Of a stretch of DNA of 58,978 nucleotides, positions 25,573-34,562 are shown one piece after another (the first letter of the stretch is position 1; each line of letters begins with the position of its first letter). The stretch is from Nitrospirota bacterium (GTDB lineage: Bacteria > Nitrospirota > Thermodesulfovibrionia > Thermodesulfovibrionales > UBA1546): the NCBI GenBank assembly GCA_026387575.1, contig JAPLLK010000064.1:1-58978 (forward strand), in the 5' to 3' direction. The position numbers and the translations under genes were made by a program. The notes under the pieces are model-generated. The model did not search any database, had not been told where the DNA came from, and was given only the letters and a program-made list of their open reading frames with translations.

Positions 25573-27882
25573 ATGAAAGCACGGGCTGTTGTTTTTCTGC
25601 TAATCATTTCAGTCATAACCGGCGTATCTGTCGGCGGGTATTTTGCGTTTGCAAAAGGAATTCCTTCCATAGCAGAACTAAAACAGTACAAGCCTACGTC
25701 AGGCACCAAGATATACGCTGATGATGACACGCTTATTGGAGAACTCAAAGTCGAGAAAGGCATTTTTGTGCCTCTGAACAGGATCCCAAAACAGCTTATA
25801 GATGCGGTTATAGCTGTTGAAGATTCAAGGTTCTGGAATCATAAAGGCATAGATTACATTGCAATCGGCAGGGCTGTTTTAAAGGATATTCTCCACGCCG
25901 GACTTAAAGAAGGCGGCAGCACAATAACCCAGCAGCTCGCAAAGGTTGTGTTCCTCACCCCTGAGAAAACATTTAAAAGAAAGGTCAGGGAGGTATCGCT
26001 TGCAATAAAGATGGAAAAGAATCTTGATAAAAAAGAGATACTTGAGCTTTATCTGAACAAGATATATTTTGGCCATGGCGCATACGGCGTTGAAATGGCG
26101 TCGCGCGTATATTTCGGCAAATCAGTGGGAGAACTGACTCTGCCGGAGGCGGCAATGATAGCTGCGCTTATAAAGGCTCCCTCCACATACTCTCCTTATA
26201 ACAACCTCACAAAATCAAAGGAAAGGCAGGAGACAGTCCTTTTGCGGATGGAAGAAGAAGGATACATCAAAAGGTCTGAAAGGGAGAAGGCGGCAAAGCA
26301 GTCTCTTTATCTCTCAACGCTGAGAAGGGGCATAGAGGCAAATAATTATTTTATTGAGTATGTCAGGAAATATCTGGAGGAAAAATACGGCGAAGAGACT
26401 GTCTATAAGGGAGGGCTGAAGGTTTATACCACGCTTGACAGGGGAATGCAGGCTGCCGCGCAAAAAGCGCTTCAGGAAGGACTTAGAGAGCTTGACAAGA
26501 GAAGAGGGTGGCGCGGCCCTGTAGAGCATAAGGATATAGATGTTAAAAAAGAGATGGAGAGCAGAGATGTGTACAGCGCTGCTATCGGAGGCGGTGATGA
26601 CATAACATCAGGGCTTGTCCTTAAAGTGAGCGAAACTGAGGCTGTTATTAAGACAAGAGGGATTATCGGCAGGCTGTCAATAGCCGATGCCCAGTGGGCA
26701 GGCAATCTTCTGGATTCAAAAACAAAGAAAACCACAACGATAAAAGGATTTAATTTAACAAAGATACTCAGGCCCGGTGACATTGTTAAGGTAAAGATTA
26801 AAGGCACCAAAGGGAAAGAGGTCAGCCTTGCCCTTGAACAGGAACCTGAAGTGGAAGGCGCAGTTGTGGCAATTGAACAGAGGACAGGGTTTATAAGGAC
26901 AATTATCGGTGGCTATGATTACACCAAGAGCGAATTTAACCGCGCAATCTATGCAAAACGCCAGCCCGGCTCTGCCTTCAAGCCGATAATATATGCTGCT
27001 GCAATGGATAACGGGTTTACGCCTGCATCCATAATAAATGACGAGCCTGTCACATATAAAGGCGGGCCAAAGGGTGACTGGACACCTGAAAACTATGACC
27101 ACAAACATTACGGGCCTACAAGGCTTAGGGAGGCGCTTGCGTATTCAAGGAATGTTGTAACAGTAAAACTCGTGGACGCTATAGGGGTTGATAAAGTTAT
27201 AAAATTCACACAGAACCTCGGGCTTGAAGGCGATATCCCACATAACTTAAGCATTGCTCTTGGCAGTCTGAGCGTAACTCCGCTTGAACTATGCTCAGGC
27301 TACAGCGTATTTGCCAACAATGGACAAAGAATGAACCCCCTTGCAGTAAAATACATTACTGATTCAAAAGGGAAGATACTTGAAAGCAACGAACCTGAAG
27401 GAATGCAGGCGATAAGCAATCAGACGGCATTTCTCATAACATCAATGATGCAGGATGTAATAAATTATGGGACAGGGTGGAGAATAAAGGCTTTAGGCAA
27501 ACCTGTCGCTGGAAAGACAGGGACAACAAATGAGTACAGGGATGCATGGTTTGTTGGATATACAACAGGGATCACTGCGTCTGTATGGGTGGGGTTCGAC
27601 GATGTGAGGCCTCTCGGTTCTCAGGAAACAGGGGCAAGGGCGGCATCACCGATATGGCTAAACTTCATGAAGTATGCATCAAACATCGTAGAATCTTCTG
27701 ATTTCTCTGTGCCGGAAGGCATTGTAATGTATCCTATAGACCCGTCAACAGGGCTTCTATCAAAGGAAACCTTGTTAAAGGAATATTTTAAAGACGGCAC
27801 ACAGCCGACACAATTCTCCACTGCTCCGCCTTCTCCATCTGGAGTAGAGAGAAAGGGTGTGCCTAATCCTGATTTCGATTAA
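25573..27882 (+). CDS. mrcA: Class A penicillin-binding protein 1A
   Basis: Bifunctional enzyme that polymerises and cross-links peptidoglycan in the periplasm. 769 aa: membrane anchor at about 5-27; glycosyltransferase 51 domain with EDSRFWNHKG (catalytic Glu at about 83) and GGSTITQQLAK; an OB-like insert (about 310-410); transpeptidase with SAFK (Ser 467), SRN (525) and KTGTT (648). The tail is proline/serine-rich. A consensus promoter lies directly upstream and no Shine-Dalgarno is visible. Convergent with glcD. Confidence 0.95.
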   Translation: MKARAVVFLLIISVITGVSVGGYFAFAKGIPSIAELKQYKPTSGTKIYADDDTLIGELKVEKGIFVPLNRIPKQLIDAVIAVEDSRFWNHKGIDYIAIGRAVLKDILHAGLKEGGSTITQQLAKVVFLTPEKTFKRKVREVSLAIKMEKNLDKKEILELYLNKIYFGHGAYGVEMASRVYFGKSVGELTLPEAAMIAALIKAPSTYSPYNNLTKSKERQETVLLRMEEEGYIKRSEREKAAKQSLYLSTLRRGIEANNYFIEYVRKYLEEKYGEETVYKGGLKVYTTLDRGMQAAAQKALQEGLRELDKRRGWRGPVEHKDIDVKKEMESRDVYSAAIGGGDDITSGLVLKVSETEAVIKTRGIIGRLSIADAQWAGNLLDSKTKKTTTIKGFNLTKILRPGDIVKVKIKGTKGKEVSLALEQEPEVEGAVVAIEQRTGFIRTIIGGYDYTKSEFNRAIYAKRQPGSAFKPIIYAAAMDNGFTPASIINDEPVTYKGGPKGDWTPENYDHKHYGPTRLREALAYSRNVVTVKLVDAIGVDKVIKFTQNLGLEGDIPHNLSIALGSLSVTPLELCSGYSVFANNGQRMNPLAVKYITDSKGKILESNEPEGMQAISNQTAFLITSMMQDVINYGTGWRIKALGKPVAGKTGTTNEYRDAWFVGYTTGITASVWVGFDDVRPLGSQETGARAASPIWLNFMKYASNIVESSDFSVPEGIVMYPIDPSTGLLSKETLLKEYFKDGTQPTQFSTAPPSPSGVERKGVPNPDFD

Positions 27883-27916
27883 CCCGGAAATGCAGTTCAT
27901 TCATTAGTTTTAATCC

Positions 27917-29293
27917 TTATATAAAAATCTTTCCGGGATTAAGAATATTCTTAGGGTCAAAGAGGTTTTTTATTCCTTTCATCAATTCAAGCTCATGTTT
28001 CTTTATCTCCATGCCGAGATACGGAGCCTTTGTAATCCCTATGCCGTGCTCTCCTGAGATAGTGCCTCCAAGGCTTAGCGTTACCTCAAATATCTCTCTT
28101 ATAAGAGACTCCGCCTTTTGGTATTTTTCAGCATCTTGTTTATCAAACATAATATTCACATGGATATTGCCGTCTCCTGCATGTCCGAAATTCACTATCT
28201 GTATGCCGCTTTCTTCGGAAAGCCTTCTCAGCTTTTTTAATATGTCAGGAATTTTATCTTTCGGCACAACAATATCTTCATTTATCTTTGTCTGGTTCAT
28301 ATGATAAAGCGCAGGCGATATTGAGCGTCTTGCCTCCCAGAGCTTATCACGTGCAGCTTCATCCTCTGCCATCTTTACATCCGCATTGAATGATTCGCAT
28401 ATCTCTATTATCCTTTCCGCCTGCTTTGTTATTGCTGATGGATGGCCGTCCAGCTCAATGAGAAGAAGCGCCTCAATGTTTCTCGGGATTCCAACAGGCT
28501 TGAAATTCTCTACTGCAGCGATTGTCCCTGCATCCATAAACTCAAGTGTTCGGGGTATTATTTTTGATGCTGTTATTTTCGCGACTGCTGAACCTGCTGC
28601 CTCAAGGTTATCAAACATTGCAAGCAGAGTGATGACATCTTCCGGCAAAGGAAGAATCCTGAGACGCACTTTTGTTATCACTGCAAGAGTGCCTTCTGAT
28701 CCTGTGAGTAATCTCGTAAGGTCATACCCTACAACCCCTTTTGTTGTCCTCACCCCTGTTGTTATCACATCGCTGCCAGGCAGTACTGCCTCTATCTCCA
28801 TCACATAATCCTTTGTGACACCGTACTTCAATGCCCTTGGGCCTCCGGCATTATTCGCCACGTTTCCCCCTATTGTGCAGAAATTCATGCTCGCGGGATC
28901 AGGCGGATAGAAAAATCCGAGATGCTCAAGATCACGCTGCAGCCTGCCGTTTATAATTCCAGGCTCAACAACAACATTGAGATTATTAGTATCAAGCTCT
29001 ATCAGTTTATTCATCTTCTCAAGGCTTAAGACAATGGAGCCGTTCAATGGAATGGAGCCTCCTGTCATGCCTGTGCCTGCGCCTCTCGGTGTAACAGAAA
29101 TCTCATTTTCAAAGGCATACTTCATCACCCTGACAACTTCTTCTGTGTTTTTTGGCCAGGCAACTGCCGAGGGACGGCTTTCAATTCCGGATGCGTCAAA
29201 GCCATAACAGATTAAATCCTCCGGTTCTGCAGATATCTTTATGTCAGGAAGGATATCTGTAATCTTGTTTTCCAAATGGTTATTATTTTTCAT
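27917..29293 (-). CDS. glcD: FAD-linked oxidase, glycolate/lactate oxidase GlcD type
   Basis: Oxidises a 2-hydroxyacid such as glycolate or D-lactate. 458 aa: FAD-binding type 4 domain with TPRGAGTGMTGGSIP and CTIGGNVANNAGG, then the FAD-oxidase C domain ending with GHAGDGNIHVN and SGEHGIGITKAPYL. Full length. No glcE or glcF iron-sulfur partner is adjacent, so the electron acceptor is unknown. It starts 1 base after the ruvC stop in the gmhA-ruvC-glcD group. Confidence 0.9.
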   Translation of the reverse strand: MKNNNHLENKITDILPDIKISAEPEDLICYGFDASGIESRPSAVAWPKNTEEVVRVMKYAFENEISVTPRGAGTGMTGGSIPLNGSIVLSLEKMNKLIELDTNNLNVVVEPGIINGRLQRDLEHLGFFYPPDPASMNFCTIGGNVANNAGGPRALKYGVTKDYVMEIEAVLPGSDVITTGVRTTKGVVGYDLTRLLTGSEGTLAVITKVRLRILPLPEDVITLLAMFDNLEAAGSAVAKITASKIIPRTLEFMDAGTIAAVENFKPVGIPRNIEALLLIELDGHPSAITKQAERIIEICESFNADVKMAEDEAARDKLWEARRSISPALYHMNQTKINEDIVVPKDKIPDILKKLRRLSEESGIQIVNFGHAGDGNIHVNIMFDKQDAEKYQKAESLIREIFEVTLSLGGTISGEHGIGITKAPYLGMEIKKHELELMKGIKNLFDPKNILNPGKIFI

Positions 29294-29294
29294 C

Positions 29295-29837
29295 TTACTT
29301 TAAGATTTTCATTGTATTTAGATGGCACAATGCAAGCGCAAGCGCATCTGCGCTGTCTGCAGAAAGTTTGGTTTTCAGGCTCAGTATCTTTGAGACCATA
29401 CTCTGGACTTGATGTTTTTCTGCCCTTCCGTATCCTACTATTGCCTTCTTAACCTCAAGCGCGCTGTACTCGTAAACAGGAAGCCCTGAGGAAGCCGCTG
29501 CAACCAGCGCCGCGCCTCTTGCCTGTCCGAGGACAAGGGCAGCCTTTATGCTCTTTGCAAAAAAAACCTTTTCAATAGCAACTTCATGGGGGGAATATTC
29601 TCTTATAATGTCTGCAAGGTTGGAGTAAAGTTCTTTCAGCCTTACATTCAGCGGCTGCTTAGAAGGCAGCATGATCCTTCCCGATGCAATATAAATAGTA
29701 TCTGTAGCCTGAGATTGTCTGCTGTATACAGCAGACTGTTTACTGTCTGCTGATTTTATTATCCCGTAGCCGCAGACAATACTCCCGGGATCAATGCCGA
29801 GTATGATCCTTGGCCTATCTTTTTCTTGGCGCCTCAA
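29295..29837 (-). CDS. ruvC: Holliday-junction resolvase RuvC
   Basis: Cuts Holliday junctions together with RuvAB. The TTG at 29837 is preferred: GGAGGAG sits 7 bases upstream and the product begins 12 residues before IILGIDPGS. An ATG at 29876 would overlap gmhA by 62 bases. Active-site acids are in GIDPGS, AIEKVFF and SADSADALALA. Between GYGII and YIASG there are about 13 extra residues (SADSKQSAVYSRQ region) encoded by a palindromic heptamer array (29717-29751). The enzyme may tolerate this surface loop. Confidence 0.93.
   Translation of the reverse strand: MRRQEKDRPRIILGIDPGSIVCGYGIIKSADSKQSAVYSRQSQATDTIYIASGRIMLPSKQPLNVRLKELYSNLADIIREYSPHEVAIEKVFFAKSIKAALVLGQARGAALVAAASSGLPVYEYSALEVKKAIVGYGRAEKHQVQSMVSKILSLKTKLSADSADALALALCHLNTMKILK
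29717..29751. repeat. Five heptamers with an 18-bp perfect palindrome inside ruvC
   Basis: TCTGCTGTATACAGCAGA at 29718-29735 is a perfect palindrome. GTCTGCT recurs at 29717 and 29745, 28 bases (four units) apart. Total 35 bp, read in frame. Confidence 0.65.
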
Positions 29838-30399
29838 AAAGTATCTCCTCCACCATCTGGCAGAGGACATGACCAAGCGTTATGTGGGTTTCCTGAATTC
29901 TCGGGGTGTTATCAGAGGGGACAATAAACGCATATGTAGCCTTTGCTGCGAATTTCTCTCCTTTGACTCCGGTAAATGCTATGGACTTTATTTTCTTTTT
30001 CTTTGCCACATCCATCGCCTTAAGCACATTGGCTGCGCCTCCACTCGTGCTTATGGCAATAACAATGTCGCCTTCTTCTCCGAGCGCCTTAAGCTGCTTT
30101 GCAAACACATCAGAATAATCATAATCATTTGCAATAGAAGTAATGACTGCCATATCAGTATTAAGCGCAAGTGCCGGAAGGCTCGGCCTTTCCTTTTTGA
30201 ACCTGTTAACAAATTCAGCCGCTATATGAGAAGCGTCTGTTGAACTGCCGCCGTTGCCAAAGAGAATAAGTTTTTTGCCGTCGTTAAATGTGTCAGCTAT
30301 TGCTTTTGACACCTCAATTACAGCGTCAACGTTCTCTTTTATGAACTGTTCCTTGACCTTTATGCTTTCTTCAAATGCCTTTAAGATTTTTTCTTTCAT
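29815..30399 (-). CDS. gmhA: Sedoheptulose-7-phosphate isomerase
   Basis: First step of ADP-heptose synthesis for inner-core LPS. The 194-aa SIS-domain protein has FGNGGSSTDASHIAAEF, ISTSGGAANVLKAM and the metal/substrate block RIQETHITLGHVLCQMVE. Its 3' end overlaps ruvC by 23 bases and supplies the ruvC Shine-Dalgarno, so the two are translationally linked. It supports a heptose-containing LPS, along with the GT2 gene and kdtA/lpxK. Confidence 0.95.
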   Translation of the reverse strand: MKEKILKAFEESIKVKEQFIKENVDAVIEVSKAIADTFNDGKKLILFGNGGSSTDASHIAAEFVNRFKKERPSLPALALNTDMAVITSIANDYDYSDVFAKQLKALGEEGDIVIAISTSGGAANVLKAMDVAKKKKIKSIAFTGVKGEKFAAKATYAFIVPSDNTPRIQETHITLGHVLCQMVEEILFEAPRKR

Positions 30400-30483
30400 A
30401 AGTGTATTGATAGAGTAATTTAATTATGCTTTACCTGTCAATTGATTTTTAGGGTAAAATATGAATAGCGGGTGTACCGAATC

Positions 30484-30912
30484 ATGAATATCCAGAGAAA
30501 CGGCCAGTTAACAGACAACATGGAAAGGGCGTCAAGACTGCGCGAGATATTTGAAATTCTCTGCGAACGTAACAAAGACATCCCCGTAATAGTTGAAGGG
30601 AAAAGAGATGCGCTTGCGCTCAGGGAACTGGGGCTTCAGGGAGAGATACTCACACTTCACAGCGGGCAGAGCATATACGACTTTTGCGAAGAGATATCGG
30701 AGAAGTTTCACCGTGTGATAATACTCCTTGACTGGGATGAAAAAGGAGAAAGTCTAAATAAAGCTCTATGCAGTCACCTGAATGGGCAGTGGGAAGAATT
30801 TTCGGCATTCAGGGAACTGCTAAAGATACTATGCCAGAAAGAAATCCAAGATATAGAGAGTATTCCGAAGCTCATCAGGAGACTTGAAGCAGATGAAACA
30901 GGTTGGCAGTAA
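30484..30912 (+). CDS. Small Toprim-domain protein
   Basis: About 142 aa from the ATG at 30484; a GTG at 30472 is also possible and neither has a good Shine-Dalgarno. A compact Toprim fold is visible: VIVEGKRDALALRELG with the conserved glutamate, then VIILLDWDEKGE with the DxD-like acids. It resembles the small UPF0292-like Toprim proteins known mainly from archaea. Probable nucleic-acid role, not defined. It overlaps yraN by 20 bases. Confidence 0.75.
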   Translation: MNIQRNGQLTDNMERASRLREIFEILCERNKDIPVIVEGKRDALALRELGLQGEILTLHSGQSIYDFCEEISEKFHRVIILLDWDEKGESLNKALCSHLNGQWEEFSAFRELLKILCQKEIQDIESIPKLIRRLEADETGWQ

Positions 30913-31240
30913 GGGAGAAGACCTCGCCGCTGAATTCCTCAAGGGCAGAGGGTATAGGATAATCGCAAGAAATTACAAGACTCCAATCGGCGAACTGGAT
31001 ATCATTGCAAAGGACGGAGAGATACTTGTGTTTGTTGAGGTCAAAACCCGCTCAAGCAATGCCTTCGGTTATCCATTTGAGGCCGTAGACTCACGGAAAA
31101 AACACAAACTGAAAAACCTCGCCCTGTTCTATCTTAAAAATCAGAAGAAGAACTGCGCTGCAAGATTTGATGTCATAAGCATTAGTTTAAGCGGGACAAA
31201 AAAAGAAATAGAATATATCAAGGATGCATTTGAGATATAG
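30893..31240 (+). CDS. yraN: YraN/UPF0102 nuclease-fold protein
   Basis: About 115 aa. The PD-(D/E)xK-like fold is clear: GSKGEDLAAEFLKGRGYRII, then GELDIIAKDGEILVFVEVKTR with the D-x(n)-E-x-K site, and a C-terminal RFDVISI. The ATG at 30893 has AGGAG about 11 bases upstream; a TTG at 30884 is less likely. Function unproven; the family is thought to act on DNA. tRNA-Leu follows. Confidence 0.92.
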   Translation: MKQVGSKGEDLAAEFLKGRGYRIIARNYKTPIGELDIIAKDGEILVFVEVKTRSSNAFGYPFEAVDSRKKHKLKNLALFYLKNQKKNCAARFDVISISLSGTKKEIEYIKDAFEI

Positions 31241-31283
31241 AGGAGTTGAAAACATCGCTATTTTTATAATAGTATATTAGTAT

Positions 31284-31369
31284 GCCGAAGTGGTGGAACC
31301 TGGTAGACACGCACGTTTGAGGGGCGTGTGGGGTAACCCATGCGGGTTCAAATCCCGCCTTCGGCACCA
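31284..31369 (+). tRNA. tRNA-Leu (GAG)
   Basis: 86 nt with an encoded CCA. The acceptor GCCGAAG pairs with CTTCGGC. The anticodon stem CACGT/GCGTG carries the loop TTGAGGG with anticodon GAG at 31319-31321. A long variable arm (TGGGGTAACCCA) fits a class II tRNA, and the T loop is GTTCAAATC. Confidence 0.96.
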
Positions 31370-31536
31370 TTTTTTATGGCTACTATCTTCGCATCAAGAA
31401 CCATTGCGCCCTTCGGATAAAGCGCAATAGGATTTAAATCAATCTCTTCAACATACCCTGATGCTATTATTACTGAGACTGTGAGGATTGTTTTTATGAG
31501 CGCATCTTTATCTATAGCAGGCTTTCCTCTGTAGCC
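31370..31536 (-). pseudogene. 3' remnant of an ADP-forming acyl-CoA synthetase (ATP-grasp)
   Basis: On the minus strand the frame from 31536 reads GYRGKPAIDKDALI, then [15 protein letters not shown] and VLDAKIVAI. This is the C-terminal signature of the ATP-grasp subunit of ADP-forming acetyl-CoA synthetases. It is preceded in frame by TAG and runs without a normal end into tRNA-Leu. Only about 56 residues survive. Confidence 0.7.
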
Positions 31537-31713
31537 CTAAAGAAGCCTGTATCCATTCACCTGCTTAATGAGGCAAAACGCGTCTTCTTATTTTAAAGGC
31601 ACAGGGGCAAAGGCGATTATGACCTTGTTGATTCAGACCTGTCAGGTCAGCTTGACACAGACTGTCAGGTCACAGAAAAGAAAATACGGCACCATCTGAC
31701 TGATTCAGGCTTT

Positions 31714-32337
31714 ATGGTCAAACAGAAGATGACTGTTGAAGGTGTTGTTTTTTTTGCAAGCGCTTACGAGGGATACATGCCCAATCCCGTGCTTAAGCGC
31801 GTGAGCACCAATCAATATGAAAAACAGTATATAAAGGGTGGCATTATTGCAGGAGGATTTTCCACGGTGCAGGGCAAATGGGAATGGCACGGGGAAAGCG
31901 TATGCCAGATCCCTGAGGACAGGAAAGAGGATGCCTATATTAACTATGTGTTTGGAAGCGAATATGACCTGAACACATTCATGAAAATTGACGCCATAGA
32001 CTCTGCCAAGCTCATTGTTGAATATTCAAACGAATGGGTGCTTGAAGACCAGAATCACCCTGACTATCCTGCAAACCAGCGGTCTTCGCGTCTCGGGCGC
32101 AATGCCATATACATACTTCAGAAAGTTGATATCAACGACAAAAACAAGGTGTCGTATGGCGCCGCATATAACATTTCCAAAAAGGATAATACGCACCGCT
32201 TGACTTACGAGCGTAAATTTAAGGATGGGAAATCCGTAGAAACATTCTATGAGTGGTTCAATGGAGGGGGAAAAACACATTTCGGCCGCTGGGAAGAGAA
32301 TGACCGTATAGTAGTCAAGTTCACAAAGAAATTCTGA
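31714..32337 (+). CDS. Hypothetical protein, possibly N-terminally truncated
   Basis: 207 aa from the ATG at 31714, with no recognised family. The frame is open back to 31597 and the upstream codons look coding (LVDSDLSGQLDTDCQ), but offer no ATG, GTG or TTG. The beginning may have been lost. The protein is polar and tyrosine-rich, with no signal peptide or membrane segment (GKWEWHGESVCQIP, FYEWFNGGGKTHFGRW). Two copies of CTGTCAGGTCA lie upstream at 31639 and 31662. It is flanked by two gene remnants, so it may itself be a relic. Confidence 0.5.
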   Translation: MVKQKMTVEGVVFFASAYEGYMPNPVLKRVSTNQYEKQYIKGGIIAGGFSTVQGKWEWHGESVCQIPEDRKEDAYINYVFGSEYDLNTFMKIDAIDSAKLIVEYSNEWVLEDQNHPDYPANQRSSRLGRNAIYILQKVDINDKNKVSYGAAYNISKKDNTHRLTYERKFKDGKSVETFYEWFNGGGKTHFGRWEENDRIVVKFTKKF

Positions 32338-32385
32338 CCTTCCGCATCGCAGATTTTTAAAACGAAACAAATTCTAAGACTTCTT

Positions 32386-32517
32386 TCACTTGAGATGGAC
32401 TTTGCAAAGGAAGTTGCAGACAGGGTAGTTGTATTTGACCATGGCGATATAGTGGAAACAGGCCCGCCTGAGGAGATATTTATAAGCCCCAAGACAGAAA
32501 GGACAAAGGTTTTTTAA
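32386..32517 (+). pseudogene. 3' remnant of a GlnQ-type ABC transporter ATPase
   Basis: The frame reads [20 protein letters not shown], then [10 protein letters not shown] and PKTERTKVF before TAA. This is the C-terminal 40-odd residues of polar-amino-acid ABC ATPases (after the H-loop, where the usual HEM reads LEM). Walker A, signature and Walker B are missing and no start region remains. Confidence 0.75.
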
Positions 32518-32599
32518 ACTGTGCTGAAAAAAGGTATCATGTAAGATTGTTGAACAGATAATTTTAATGTATGGCAGCGGGTTGCTTTTTGAGGTACAA

Positions 32600-32640
32600 A
32601 ATGAGAATATTATATACAGGGCAGGAAGGGTGCCCTCATT
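32600..32640 (+). other. Leader hairpin upstream of pilB
   Basis: AGGGCA (32618-32623) and TGCCCT (32631-32636) make a 6-bp stem with a 7-base loop. AATG (32600-32603) and CATT (32637-32640) can close an outer stem. It lies 24 bases before the pilB start. No known riboswitch class was recognised. Confidence 0.3.
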
Positions 32641-32663
32641 CTAAGCAGGCAGGGGGTAGTTCT

Positions 32664-34418
32664 ATGAAAAAAAATAAGATTGGAGAGCTACTTATTGGAG
32701 CAGGCTTAGTTACATCCGAACAAATCGAAAATGCCCTTAAGATCCAGAAAAATAAGAATAAAAGGCTGGGCAAACTGCTCATAGAATTAGGCTATGTTAA
32801 TGAGCTCCAGGTTGCAGAAGCGCTCTCCAAGGCGTTTTTGTTCCCTATAGTTGATTGCAACAGCTATACCATAACAGAAGAGTTGCTCTCAATAATACCA
32901 AAAGGGACAGCGGAAAAGAAAATAGTTATGCCGCTTGAATTAAAAAACAAAAAACTGCTGCTTGCCGTGGCTGACCCTCTTGACTGGGAGACGATAGATG
33001 AGATTGCATTCAATACAGGATTAAATATTTCTGTTGCTGTATCCACAGAAACAAGCATCATCAATGCAATAGACAACTATTACGGATCCGCTGAAAAGAT
33101 ATGGGATGTCCTTAAAGAGATCCCTGCATATGAAGGAGTGGAGATTGTAAAAGAGGTTAAGGAAAAGGAAGAAGAAATCAGCATACAGTCAATGTATCGG
33201 CTCAGCGAGGACCCTCCAATAGTAAAGCTCGTAACTATGCTGTTTGCCAATGCCGCAACAACAGGCTCAAGCGATATCCATATTGAACCTGGAGAAAAGA
33301 ATGTCCAGGTCAGATATAGGATAGACGGTATCCTGAAGACTATAGTTAAATATCCTAAGCACATACATGACTCAGTTGTTTCCAGAGTAAAGATTATTTC
33401 AAATTTAGACATCACGAACAGGAGACTTCCGCAGGACGGCAGGAGTAAATTGCGGTTCGAAGCAAGGGATATTGATCTCAGAATATCTACAATGCCTTCC
33501 TTCTACGGCGAAAATATGGTGATAAGACTGCTGGATTCAGCAACGGGGCTTATTCCGCTTGGCAAGCTTGGCATCCCTGCGCAAATCCTTACGCCCATGA
33601 TAGACGTATTCAGCCAGCCTCAGGGCATGCTGCTTGCCACTGGGCCTACAGGGAGTGGGAAAACTACGACACTATATGCAATCTTACGTCAATTGAACGA
33701 AGAGGAATCGCATATTGTCACTATAGAAGAACCCATAGAATATCAGCTCTCCGGTATAACACAGGTAGGAATTAACGAAGCCATCGGGCTTTCTTTTCCT
33801 AATGTGCTGCGTTCCACTTTAAGGCAGGACCCGGACATCATTATGGTAGGCGAAGTCAGAGACCTCGAAACAGCTAAGATTGTAGTACGCGCTGCCCTTA
33901 CAGGGCATCTTGTATTGAGCACCCTCCATACCAATGACACCGTAGCTACAGTCACAAGGCTGTCGGATATCGGCTTAGAGCCATACCTGATAAGTTCATC
34001 CGTATCAGGCATTCTTGCCCAGAGGCTGATAAGGAGAATATGCCCTGATTGTAAAGTTGAGGCTGACCCTCCAACAGATCTGGCGAGATGGAAACTCCCG
34101 CCGATAGAAAAATTTTACAAAGGAACAGGCTGTAAAAAATGTATGAATACAGGATACAAGGGCCGTATCGGAGTATATGAATTTTTATATATGACCACAA
34201 AACTCAGAAGGTTGATTGCCAGGCGCAGCACTGCAGAGGAACTATGGGATGCAGCAAAAGAAGAGGGCATGTTGACTCTTTTTGAGGATGCAATATCAAA
34301 GGTAAGAGATGGTATCACAACATTTGAGGAGGTAGCCTCAAATATTCCATACTCACAGGCAGGGACTATTAAAGAAGATAAAAGAGAAGAGACTGGGAAA
34401 GAAGAGAAAGGAAGTTGA
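32664..34418 (+). CDS. pilB: Type IV pilus / type II secretion assembly ATPase (PilB/GspE)
   Basis: 584 aa from the ATG at 32664, chosen for AGGGGGT 6 bases upstream and because it begins directly with the MshEN domain (IGELLIGAGLVTSEQIENAL). A start at 32571 would add 31 unlike residues. The hexameric ATPase core has GPTGSGKT (about 327-334), the Asp box and DPDIIMVGEVRD, HTND, and two zinc cysteine pairs (CPDC, CKKC). It powers pilin polymerisation from the cytoplasm. No other pilus or secretion genes are adjacent, and the acidic/lysine-rich tail is unusual. Confidence 0.92.
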   Translation: MKKNKIGELLIGAGLVTSEQIENALKIQKNKNKRLGKLLIELGYVNELQVAEALSKAFLFPIVDCNSYTITEELLSIIPKGTAEKKIVMPLELKNKKLLLAVADPLDWETIDEIAFNTGLNISVAVSTETSIINAIDNYYGSAEKIWDVLKEIPAYEGVEIVKEVKEKEEEISIQSMYRLSEDPPIVKLVTMLFANAATTGSSDIHIEPGEKNVQVRYRIDGILKTIVKYPKHIHDSVVSRVKIISNLDITNRRLPQDGRSKLRFEARDIDLRISTMPSFYGENMVIRLLDSATGLIPLGKLGIPAQILTPMIDVFSQPQGMLLATGPTGSGKTTTLYAILRQLNEEESHIVTIEEPIEYQLSGITQVGINEAIGLSFPNVLRSTLRQDPDIIMVGEVRDLETAKIVVRAALTGHLVLSTLHTNDTVATVTRLSDIGLEPYLISSSVSGILAQRLIRRICPDCKVEADPPTDLARWKLPPIEKFYKGTGCKKCMNTGYKGRIGVYEFLYMTTKLRRLIARRSTAEELWDAAKEEGMLTLFEDAISKVRDGITTFEEVASNIPYSQAGTIKEDKREETGKEEKGS

Positions 34419-34562
34419 AGTTCTATCTAAGGATGCCTTTAACAGCAAAAAACAGCAGTGCAAACTGAATATTCGCTTCTTTTGACCTTGAACTTTAGCC
34501 GCATAAATTTAAAATGACGTTTAAGATTTTGCCAGAAAGCTCTACTTACAGGGTGTCTGCTT

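Noticed and set aside
27883-27937. 8-bp inverted repeat CCCGGAAA/TTTCCGGG between PBP1A and glcD
   Set aside because: The 39-base loop and overlap with the glcD 3' end make a real terminator unlikely.
32540-32663. Cyclic-di-GMP riboswitch upstream of pilB
   Set aside because: A hairpin exists, but the conserved GEMM core and tetraloop-receptor pattern could not be found.
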